A DNA stretch of 64,000 bases from Isoetes taiwanensis (lineage: Eukaryota; Streptophyta; Lycopodiopsida; Isoetales; Isoetaceae), in NCBI GenBank assembly GCA_021234155.1, contig JAJEKV010000004.1:25457662-25521661 (forward strand), read 5' to 3'. The stretch's first letter is position 1. The number at the start of each line of letters is the position of its first letter. The translations under genes were made by a program, and so were the position numbers. Positions 10,651-20,939 of this stretch are shown in pieces. Under the pieces are notes generated by a model that was not told where the DNA came from, did no database searches, and was given only the letters and a program-made list of their open reading frames with translations.

Positions 10651-12139
10651 CTTGACTTTTACTGTTGGCTACATATCAGGTTAGCTTTGAAGCACGCAAG
10701 TTTAATGTGGCATCTACGACTTCATGAAAGACTGTTTTTACAAGGTTATACATCTGCTACAAGCTCAAAGGCCACTGTATATGTCATGTTTCTCTAAATG
10801 CAATGACCCATACAACTTGGTGACCATGAGAATTTGGTAGACCTAGGTCAGTTTCTTCCAAAGAGACCCTTACTTGGAGACAAATATGAATGACATAAAA
10901 TAAAAGGAACTTAAGCAACACGCAACACTACATGCTAAGAAACTCAGATGATGTATGCTCAATAGTTGCAATGATACAAGTGGAACAATCAATGCAACAT
11001 GAGAAGTCAACAAACTTTATAATAAGAAGATAACTATTATTGATTTATATATTCTACTTTTAATATGCAACAAATGTGGTCATGTAAGCTTAATAAGCTT
11101 GGCGTACTATCATTCGTCTAATTTGATCAAGCCAACATAAGGTAAAGGGGACAACTTGGAAAATGAAATTGACCTTGTCAAAAAAAAAAACGTTTATGGA
11201 CAGAAAGCAAAAGAAATGAAACACGATCTAACAATATCAAGGATAAAAGAAACAAAGACTTTTATATTTTTATGAAATATCTTCCCAGTCATGAGGGGCT
11301 CTTACTAGGAAACACAGATGATGGCATTGCTTAACCCCTCCTACATTCCTAGGCTATCCACTTGTTTGCCACCTCAATGATGTGGCATTACTCTAAAACA
11401 TTTCGAGACCATCCAGAGTTGCACTGTGTATAAGCCCATCTCGTGGCCCGTTGTAGAGTCCCCGTGGATGTTAAATTAATGTATGTCTGTCCGTCTGTCC
11501 GTCCGTCCATCTGTCTCCTTTTCTAATCCTACGGCTATAGAAAGTAGAAAGCACCAGAAATTGCGACAAGTTGCACTTTTCCAATCTCGAGTTTCCTCTA
11601 TCAGTTTGCTTCATATGCATGAGCTACGATTGCGAACCATATTTCTATTTTGAACCGCATTTTGTCAGAGCTATGGTTTGTTGGCAAAATCAAAGATAAA
11701 TTATTTTGTCACCCATGGAGCAAAAAATGTAATTTCCGATCTTATTGACTACATTCAGGTAAGTATTTTAACTTCGCAGATTATAAGTCTAATTTTTTTT
11801 TTTTGCATTCCAAATCTGTTTTGTTTTCTGATTGTTGACTTAGTGGTATCTTGATCCATAAATAGGCCAATTTAGTATGAGATACCCTTTTATTTTGGGT
11901 GTGAAGATGCCTTTCTAGTAATCCTTACAAAATCCTTAAAAAGTTTGGCCAATGGGCTTGATGATTTATCCCATGTAATATTGCAAAAGTGAAGCAAAAA
12001 TCCCTTAGCATCAATCCTAGTGAAGCATTATAGATTTTTGCTCAGACATTCTATGAAAAAGAGCATGAAAAAGAACAAGAACTTGGATAGAATTGGCAGT
12101 ATAAGATAAGATAAGATAAGATAAGATAAGATAAGGGGA
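10651..12139. other. Intergenic, no gene recognised
   Basis: AT-rich sequence with no coding region I can support. It holds a TCTG/TCCG-type microsatellite at about 11,484-11,517 and an A-run at 11,179-11,189. Confidence 0.5.
12101..12135. repeat. (ATAAG)7 microsatellite
   Basis: Seven uninterrupted copies of ataag, then ggggat. Confidence 0.95.
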
Positions 12140-12508
12140 TTCTATTCATTTTTCAAATGTAACTGGGATCTGGATTTAAGCAGTGTGCAGTAGGGGTTTA
12201 TGACCTGTCCGACACCTATCAAGATGTTGGATGGAGGATCTTCATCTTCAGCGGGGTTTTCTCCTAAGTTCTTGTTGCTTGGAATTGGCTGCTAACTCCA
12301 TATAGTATCTAAGCCTGGATGAAGATGGTTTTTCCTATAGTAATCCAGGGGTAGGGAAGATTGGAGTGGTAGTTTTTAGTACAATCCTTGACACTTACGA
12401 GTTATATCCGCTTTGTGATAATTCTTTCCATCAATCCCATTTGGGGATATCCTATGTAAATTTTTATATATTAATACATATTCTTACCCTCAAAAAAAAA
12501 AAAAAAAG
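12140..12508 (+). mobile_element. Poly(A)-ended retroelement 3' end (LINE-like)
   Basis: The segment ends in 'aaatttttatatattaatac', 'ttaccctc' and a 15-base A-run, a typical LINE 3' end on the plus strand. No domain remains. It abuts, head to head at the 3' ends, the minus-strand LINE that begins near 12,534. Confidence 0.45.
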
Positions 12509-12533
12509 CATGATGGTCCCCCCCCCCTTTTGG

Positions 12534-15500
12534 AGGTAAGTATGTATATTATATTAATAAAAAGTAAAAACACCTAGATGAATCATCCATGAGCACAAAG
12601 GAAATCCGCCTAGTCCCAAGGGAGTTAGAGGTTAACTGCTAAGGTTTAAGTTAGGCCATTGGCCACCTCCTCCGTGCTCCAAGGGCAACGTAAAAATATT
12701 TCTAGCATATTTCCTATGGTGTCCCAACCCCATCATCGTAATCTCCATATTGAAGTGTTTGTGGATCCGAGTGGTAGAGAGAGTCTATTTTCCAATTGCG
12801 ACATCATACCTATGTTTCCAGACTGCCCATAGAATAATGTTGATGATTGAAGCTCTGGTCTGTGACCCTGCTGAAACCAATAGAATATGTGACCACTTCC
12901 ATTTATCAGAGGTTACATGGTGACGCCAGTGCCAAAAGTCCACAACCATAGAACTGATGAATATGTGCTCTACTAATTCAACTTGTCCGCATCCAAATGG
13001 GCAGAAATCTGATTCTACTATCTTTCTCCTCCTCAACTAGGACATGGTGCTGATTGCATCCTGGAGAGCTAACCACCAAAACAACTATATCTTCTTGCAG
13101 CACCAGCATTGCCAGGAACCAACCGGAATACCTCATCTGTAACATCCAGGCTGGCCAAAATCTAGACGGGAGATAGGTTCCTTTTTAGCATGTAAATCCC
13201 ACCTACTGAATATCCCTATATCCTCCAAATCTCACCATGGCCTACAATCCCTGAACAATCATGCACTTAGCCATAATGCTTCTAAAAATACTCTTTAGCT
13301 TGTCTGAGCCTAGTTTGGAGTTCAGACCAAGAGAGCCATTGACCATTAACCATTGAGTGGTGGATCCCTTGTTGTCTCCACCTCAAATAAATGGGGGGGT
13401 GGACCAGAGCTAGGGGTAGATTACACTTTCCCCATATCGTTGTGGTCAAAAAGAGGCTAAGGCCTTCAACTTCCTCCAGGGAAGGCTTTAGGTGAAAAAC
13501 CTCTATAACCTCCTACCACGCACTGAGTAGCTCTCGCATAATAGGAGATGCACCATGTGGCATAGAGAAAGAGTAAAAAAATGAGCTTATCTCATCCATA
13601 GGAACTAATGGCTTGCCTAAAGGTGCGCATTTACATGCGATTGCTGCCCCTTAAGAGATCTCCAAATTATTTTTGCTGCTAGGACCTGAGCTTGCAGCAG
13701 TAGCTCCTTGCACCCCAATCCCTCGTCTCTCCTATCTCTGCATAATTCAAACTATGCAAGTTCAGAGGGACCATTCCATATGAACCACCTAATCATCCTC
13801 TGGAGCTTCTCATAGACTGCCTTAGGGCCCACAAGGTCCGAGGAGTAGAAGACATGTAAGGATCCAAGCACAGCATTGGCTACTGTCACTCTGCCCGTTG
13901 TAGAGAGGCTTCTCGATAATCAAAGATTTATTTTTCTTCGAACCTTCTCCATAACAGGGATCCACAGCCCACGAGCAGAGGCCGAAAGAAAGAGGAGAAT
14001 GCCTAGAAGCTTCATTGTGTCTTGTTGTTTTAGTACTTGAAGCCCAAGGGCCAAAGCAGTGTGGTGGACTTGTCCCTCATGCGGCCACGGGATAAAGCAT
14101 TTGTTCCTACTGAGCTCAATTCCAGATGCAATATAAAAACTTGAAAGAACTCCTTTAACCTGAGAAATAAGAAGGTGTCATCTGCATATTGCATGATGCA
14201 TGATGGTGAGCATCTCATCAGTTATGCCTGGAAGCCTGAGTCCCTCAATTCTTTGTTGTTGTCCTCAAACTTGACCAGGTGCGTACAGAACATTTGCTAC
14301 AATGAGGAATAGATAGGGTGCCAGTAGGCATCCTTGTCTTATTCCCTTCTTTATTTGGAATAGCCATGTAGGCATCCCATTGAGGATCACTGATGTACTA
14401 GCAAGATTGTTAAGGCTCATTACCTTCCCAACCAAATCTGGATGGAATCCCATTCGATGCATAATCCTCTCTAAGCATTGCCAACATAAAGATTCATATG
14501 CTCTCTTGCAGGGAATAAATTACTAATCGTATATTTCTTATTAGCCAGAATGACTTTAGCTAAACTTGCTCGATATTAATCCCAGAACTTTCTGTGGTTT
14601 AGCTAAACTCTACACATTTTTCCTCTCGTAGTTTCTAGCGTTTAGCTAAACTAACCCAAACATCAACCCAAAAATTTCTATCGTGTGGCCAACATAAAAT
14701 ATTAACCAAATTACTATATTTTTTTTCAATATATTCCATTTATTTTGGTCATTTTCTTTATGAAAACATTCTAAAATAATGCTAACTAGCAAAGTCTAGG
14801 ACTCAAATTAATTCATAATGCTAGAAACTAAACTACTAATCATATATTTTATATAAACTAGAATGATATTAGCTAAACTGGCCCGAAATTCATTCTAAAA
14901 ATTTCTATGGTTTAGCTAAACAATACAAAATTTCACTCTCTTACTTTCTAGTGTTTGGCTAAAGAGCTCCAAGGTTAGTGCAGTCCCGAAAAAAGTTAAG
15001 CTAAAAAATCGCCAAATAGCTTAAATTATTCCATGCTCTCTTGAAGTCCAACTTCAAAGATTACGGGTTGACATGATCTTTGACACCAGTGTGCCCCTTC
15101 CCTTGCTGCAAGATAACTATCCAATATGGATCTACCTGGTACTAGTAGGAAGGCTAACTGCTCATGATCAATCACTCTATGCAACATGGGTTTCATTCTA
15201 GATGCAATGATCTTAGTCAAAATCTTATAAGTAGTGTTAGTCAGAGCAATGTCCCTCCACTTGCCTATGGACAATGGTCTATCCACTTTAGGAATCAAGG
15301 AAATAAAGCACGTGGAAATGGCCGGGTGAAGTTTCTTAGTCGACCACGGACCTCTGATGGCTTCCACCAAATCAACCTTAAGTTCAGGCCAAAATTCCAC
15401 ATAAAACTCGGGGGGAAACCCATCTGGACCAGGGGACTTAACCATTGCCATAGAACATAGTGTTTTGAAGACTTCTTGCTCTATAATGTTGGCTCATTCG

Positions 15501-15920
15501 AGAAAAGAGACTGGCATGTCTGTTTAAGAAAGGCACCAATATCGTGTTGCTTGTCAATGATCATCCCCTTATCATTCAAAACCCTAGAAATTCCACTCTG
15601 CTAGCCTGGCACTTGCCACTCTAAAAACGCCTTGGAATTCTCATGGTCCATCTTCGCATACCACCTAGATTTTGACCTTACAGCAGCACCCCTTGCCTCT
15701 TCCTCCTCAATAGCCTTTGCCATTCTTTCCATCTCCTCCACTTTATCTTGCTTACCAACATCAAGGGGATCGTTCAGGGCATCTTGTCTAATGCTTCTTA
15801 TCTCATTATAGAGGTCATTTTTCTCCTTTCTACATACAACAACACAATTTTCGCCCCAAGACTTTATCCATTTTTTCATAGCTTGCACCTTCTGTACCCA
15901 TCTTCTCATGCTAGAAGTAA
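12534..15920 (-). mobile_element. Degraded LINE ORF2 (RT and zinc-binding domain)
   Basis: Read on the minus strand from 15,909 down: a linker (RWVQKVQAMKKWIKSWGENC); RT start (KSPGPDGFPPEF, then STCFISLIPKVDRPLSIGKW); motif A (LKLDFKRAW at about 15,031-15,060 in a shifted frame); GIRQGCLLAPYLFLIVANVL; the YADD catalytic motif (QYADDTFLFL at about 14,190); and the zf-RVT end (CPFGCGQVELVEHIF). The order is that of plant L1-type LINE ORF2. The AP-type endonuclease domain is missing, so it is 5'-truncated. Several stops and frameshifts, plus a 524-bp insertion at 14,509-15,032, make it inactive. The 3' end is near 12,534. Confidence 0.8.
14509..15032. mobile_element. 524-bp non-autonomous insertion with 11-bp target duplication
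   Basis: Flanked by the exact 11-bp direct repeat atgctctcttg at 14,498-14,508 and 15,033-15,043. It interrupts RT motif A of the surrounding LINE; removing the insert and one repeat copy restores a continuous, in-register motif. The ends are weakly inverted (ggaataaatta near the left, ggaataattta read inward from the right). Inside, two diverged halves of about 200 bp each repeat a 'tttagctaaac' block. No coding sequence. An 11-bp duplication is longer than the usual 8 (hAT) or 9 (Mutator), so the class is open. Confidence 0.75.
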
Positions 15921-16804
15921 GGATGTTTGGGGCAATGAGGCATAATCTGCTTAGTCATAATCTTAGGAGGGTCAAGGTTATTTGGAAATCTTTTCTAATT
16001 ATGTGGATTACACAAGGAAAAACATTTTAGAATGTGTATCCTTAGGATCTTATTAACATGGGCTCAGATAACATTATTTTTTTGATATTGGTGTATTGAA
16101 GGCATTTTTACTACCCTGGTTCTGAACTTTATCGCATCTTATGGAAAGTTAAGTTATAATTTCTTTTCTGATATATATTGTGTAACATATTCGATACAAG
16201 GCTTAGTCCTGTTGGAATTGTTTTGCAGGTGGCAGCATTATGAAAGTAGGTCATACTGAAGTGAAGATCTAGGAGGCATTTGGATCGGGAGCACCAGATG
16301 CATTTAAAACTGCTTATCAGGTTTGCTGGTCGGTTGAGTAAAATGATGGTGATGCCCAAGCAGGTGATCAACAGTAGAGGTAGAAGTAGTCGACCACCCA
16401 TTGGGGAGGCCTCCAGAAGGCATTTGCATCTTGGAGAAGATGGTGAGGCAAAGTATCTCTTAGTACAACTGGAAAAGAGTAAGTTGTCTCCTAGTAGTAC
16501 CCCTTTGCACATGTGCAGCTTGAGGCCAAGTTAACGCGCGGAAAATTGCTTCTTCACCTCTACTGTGGTTTATCTGTATTCTCGGGTGGTGTTTCAGGTG
16601 GCATCGTCTTCATGTGTTATGGGATATTTTCTTTGGATGATCTTCTAGAATGGTGTTGTTTACTACCTCCACACCTGGGTTTTATGAGCATGTGTTCTGA
16701 CAGGTTTAGGTATCTGGCTATTTTGGAGCCTTAAATAAATGTATTTATTTACATACTATTAACAAAAATAAAAATATCGTGCCTTCAAAAAAAAAAAAAA
16801 AAAA
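15921..16804 (+). other. Unrecognised segment ending in poly(A)
   Basis: Ends with 'aataaatgtatttatttaca', 'cgtgccttc' and a 17-base A-run at 16,788-16,804, so its right part is probably a retroposed 3' end. A short plus-strand frame at 16,280-16,534 has no recognisable domain. Confidence 0.35.
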
Positions 16805-17962
16805 CGAATTGTTTTTGTCCCTATGTCTCTAAGGCTTCCCCTTTTGGGGTCCGATAAGACCAACAGTCCTGGGGGCTGTTTGGATGTCTTCTCAAGTCAT
16901 AAGGATTTGGTTTCAGAAGGTTCCATTATATATAAGCCGCCAGATCCTGGCCGTGCATTTGTTCCCACACAATCTCAGCTGTCGGATCTGGTGGCTTCCG
17001 GAAGGTTTTTGGCGGGGACGTAGTAGCTTCCAGAATGACCTGAAAATTCTAGAACATGCCAAGAAATTATAGAACATTCTTCAATGTTCTGATTGCGGGA
17101 CGATTGCGGGACGATTATGAAGATGCGTTCCCATGGTAAGTACCAATCAATGTACATTAGAATCTTATGACATACAGATTAGGTTGAAAAGGTGCAGGGG
17201 TATATGGGAATGTGTTAAGGAATATGATTGATATTACTGTAGCTTAGCTTATCTTACTGCCCGGAGGACTTTTTTTGTCCTGCCCGGCGATGAGTAAGTT
17301 TATAATAGAGTTTGGATCGGGAAGATAAAAGAAAAACAACAAGAGTGAGGCATAGACTAATTAAAACTAGACACGGGTTTAAATGTATATGAATTTTAGC
17401 TCCGACAAACCAAGGGAGAGGAAGGATACCATAGCATCGCAAGAACGAGGACCAGAACAGGGGCACAGATTCACGCAGATGGGGAAAAATCGTTGACAAG
17501 GAACACAAACTCTGGTAACGGCAATTTTAAAATTTGAAATATGATCCGTTGAGAAATAAGGATAAATTTGGTAGATAAATTCACTTACCAAAATTTAAAA
17601 TTTAAAATTGATAAAACAAAATTGTAAAATTGTTAAATAAGATAGACGTCGTGGCAAAATCAGGGGTTGGTAAAAATCAAGAATAATAAAATAAAATAGA
17701 AGCGTGTACGATTAGCCCGACATGTCACGATAATCACAATAATCAAGATAATCAATATACCTAGGGAAATGGTAATAATGAGGGGCTACAGAGAAGGGGA
17801 GGATATGGTACGCGTGTCAGAACAGTGACAGTAGGAGGCTTCCGGCATACACATACGAAAACCCGTAGGACAGGATAAGACAAGACCAGTGATTAAGAAG
17901 GGCGGGCGTGATAAAGGAGGGGGAATGTAGATTCGTAGCCCTAAAAGTTGAACACTTTATAA
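16805..17962. other. Intergenic, no gene recognised
   Basis: No supportable gene. There is a small 'gattgcgggac' tandem pair at 17,091-17,114. Confidence 0.4.
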
Positions 17963-18217
17963 CAAGGGGAAGACAAAGAGGGAAGCTCCGCCCTAGTCGA
18001 AGAACAGGTCGTCAAGAAGCGCCCAAGGGCTGGCGTTCCGGGCAACCTAACAGTGCAATGGAACCCACAGTTAGAAGATCTCTGCCCATGGTGTCTATGT
18101 GAACAGGATTGCGTCTGCTTAGAGAAAGGATTGTCGTTTTGCATAAATTGTGGAAGGGTGCACTGTATGTATTGTGATTGCATACATCACGCAGAAGCCA
18201 TGAAAGATGCGGGATAG
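17963..18217 (+). CDS. Unrecognised Cys/His-rich ORF or exon
   Basis: The open frame follows a stop at 17,960-17,962 and ends at the stop 18,215-18,217, with no ATG before the Cys-rich part, so it may be an internal exon. The N-terminal half is charged (QVVKKRPRAGVP). The C-terminal half reads LCPWCLCEQDCVCLEKGLSF then CINCGRVHCMYCDCIHH. That is 11 Cys and 3 His in about 40 residues, in CxxC, CxC and CxxCGxxHC spacing typical of a zinc-binding module. 150 bp downstream, 18,283-18,495 (+) has KVCIYCCEKNPSDYICRAYM and then a basic tail, possibly the same gene. Family not identified. It may be a transposon-encoded zinc finger; neighbouring sequence is repeat-like. Confidence 0.4.
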   Translation, partial: QGEDKEGSSALVEEQVVKKRPRAGVPGNLTVQWNPQLEDLCPWCLCEQDCVCLEKGLSFCINCGRVHCMYCDCIHHAEAMKDAG

Positions 18218-18837
18218 CCTCAAATTGCTAGAAGTTTTGGGCGTCATGGGAGATAAGAGTGATACAGTGAGAAGGCAGGGTCATGCAGTGTTTTAACAGC
18301 CTCCAGATAAATGCAGCCATACAGAAATCCTCCAGTTATCAGCACGAGCTTATGGTAGGAGACTTCGGCAAGGTATGCATCTATTGTTGTGAAAAGAACC
18401 CATCAGATTACATATGCAGAGCATATATGGCAAGGAATGTAGAAAAGAAGAAAAAGATAGGAGAATCGTCCGCGGGCAAGAAGCAAAGAAGGTGATCAAA
18501 GAAGGTGATCAACACGGGAAGAACTGGAAAGAGGAGCAAGGGAGGAGGGGAATGAAAGGATTGAATCTGTTTAATTTTTCTTTTATTATCGTATATTTTT
18601 TCTTTAGGATCCGAAGTTAGCCATAGCAGTGCATTCTGGATCAGCCCATAGTTGAGTATGCAAAAATATTTAACTGATATGAAGGTCTCGGAGAGAGGAA
18701 TGAAAACTAATCATGTATTTTTTATAATATTTTATAATGAATGACTTTTGAAATATCAAAATGGGTTGTAAGCCTCTGTAAATTACTTTGGATAAGAGTA
18801 CAGGAAGCAAGAACACAGGATGTAGATGGTAATGTCC

Positions 18838-20290
18838 TAGTATTAAAAAGCCAGGACATATCTATCTAAGTTGGTCGAACAAGAGGGGCAAGTGTCCGGG
18901 TCTTGATGGTATTCCAGTGGAGTTTTTCCAGGAGTATTGGGATTGGCTTGGTGCAGATGTGTATGATGCTTTCAGGGATTTTAAAAGACAGAGGCACCTG
19001 GACAAAATCCTCAACTCTAGTTGCATCTCCCTTATTCCAAAATGTAAGGATCCCTCTTCCATTTCAGATTGGCGCCCCATTACTTTATTGTCCTCAGTGT
19101 ACAAGATCTTTGCTAAAGCTTTTGCTCAGAAGCTTTGTGGCGTGCTTACCGAGTCCATCTCTTCCACACAGTCAGGTTTCTTGCCTCGCCGGTGTATCTT
19201 GAATAATGTGGCAGCAGCATATGAGGGTCTCTATTGGGCTAGAATGCATGGTTACCCCATTGTATACTTGAAGCTGGATTTTGCAAAAGTATATGACAGT
19301 GTTGACTGGAGTTTCCTAGAGCAGTGCCTTTTACGTCTTGGTTTTGGTGCCCAGTTCGCAATAGATGTTATGAAACTTCATTATTCTGCGCGTTCTTCAG
19401 TTCTTTTTCAAGGAGAACAATCAACATTATTTCAGGTGGGACGTGACATTTGCCAGGGCTGTCCTTTGGCACCTCTGCTTTTTACAATTGTAGCGGTGAT
19501 TCTTTCTCAGGTATTCTCTCTTGCAGTGCAGGAAGGCATCCTGCATGGTCTTCCCATGAATAATGGTTCACAAGAGATCTGTAATCAGTATGCAGATGAT
19601 AATTTCTTGTTCTTAATGGCTGATGAGCAGAATTTGCAGAATGCCATGTCCTTGTTGGACATTTTCTCTTTGGCTTCTGGTATCTTTGTAGGGTGGCAAA
19701 AGTGTACTGCCATGTGGGCCCTAGACTCTCCAGTGTCGTCTTCTGTGGTTGCATTTCCATGGAAGGTTCTTCCTCATGGGAAGGCAACTAAGCTTCTAGG
19801 CATTCCAGTTGGTATACACCTCTCATCTGGAGACGCGTGGGATGTCATTATTAAGGGGTTGAAAAGGCATTTGTTCTGGTGGTCCACGGCTAAGTTATCC
19901 ATGGCTGGTCATGTAACTGTGGCAAAGTCAGTTCTGAGTGGTACACATGTCTACATGGCATCCATCTTGCTGGCACCGCAGACAAAGATGCAGCTCATTG
20001 TTCATACTGTCAGGAACTTCATCTGGGGTGGCATTGAAGAAGGAGCTGATGTTAAAGTTAGTTGGGCGAAGTGCATTATGCCTAAACTTTGTAGGGGGCT
20101 GGGGATGATTCACTTTCTTCTCCAGAGCAAGGTGCTGATTTCTAAGTTCATATGGCGGATTCTCAATAATGCTGATAATTCTCCAAGTTTGCGTCTCATT
20201 CACCAGTCTTTACAAATGTGCATTTCCTTTGGCTCTCCATCCATTAAGCCTCTCCTCCCATGGGCATTATTGGGTAGAAGCATGAAAGGG
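18838..20290 (+). CDS. LINE reverse transcriptase, long open frame, truncated both ends
   Basis: A continuous frame (open from 18,838; first ATG 18,917) covers most of a LINE RT: KCPGLDGIPVEFFQEYWDW, SCISLIPKCKDPSSISDWRP, QSGFLPRRCILNN, motif A LKLDFAKVYDSVDW, ICQGCPLAPLLF, the catalytic QYADDNFLFL, LLGIPVG, and the thumb region up to about 20,280. Both catalytic aspartate motifs (LDF and YADD) are intact. The AP endonuclease upstream and the zinc-binding C terminus downstream are absent, and the last ~20 codons (KKVPVFYIYKFKM) are not LINE-like, so the element is broken on both sides. The frame is far better kept than that of other LINEs here, indicating a younger insertion. Confidence 0.85.
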
Positions 20291-20439
20291 TGGGCAAAAA
20301 AAGTGCCCGTATTTTACATTTACAAATTCAAAATGTAAGGAAATCCCCCCCAATTATTATTCTTGGAATGAATCATTAATAGGGCAAATAATTTTGAACT
20401 CTCCTCCCGCTGCTTCAACCTTCCTCCCGCCTCCAACCT

Positions 20440-20615
20440 CCATAGCCGAAAAGCTTGACATCCATATTCAACCTCCATAGCTGAAAGCTTGACATCCATA
20501 TTCCGAACCTCCATAGCCGAAAAGCTTGACATCCATATTCCCGAACCTCCATGGCCAAGCTTGACATCCATATTCAACCTCCATAGCCAAGATCGGGACC
20601 TCCATAGCCAAAAGC
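20440..20615. repeat. Minisatellite, about 36-bp unit
   Basis: About six degenerate copies built on 'cctccatagccgaaaagctt' and 'gacatccatattc', with unit length varying from roughly 30 to 40 bp. On the minus strand it gives a repetitive MDVKL/AMEV reading that is a by-product, not a gene. Confidence 0.8.
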
Positions 20616-20939
20616 TTGCATTTTCAGAGAGCTGAAGCACCAGGAAGAGATCATGATTTGACAGCCTTGGAACAAAGACATCTCCAAGGAAATCTCCTCA
20701 CAACAAACCTGAAAAGCCCATGCCAAGGTCTCCCACTAGAACTGCCGCCCGAAAAACTCAAGAGTGGGTCTTCTTCATCGGGAGGTCTTGTCCGCCGAAG
20801 TTTGACAAAATGGTAAGCATCGAGCAGCCTTAGGAGCAACAATTTTGATAGCATGTTTCCGGGGCTAGTGCAAATAGTGCAGGGATGTTTGGGGTTCTCA
20901 AAGCCCCCGGCATTAAAGGGGTTATCAAAGAGTGCGGGA

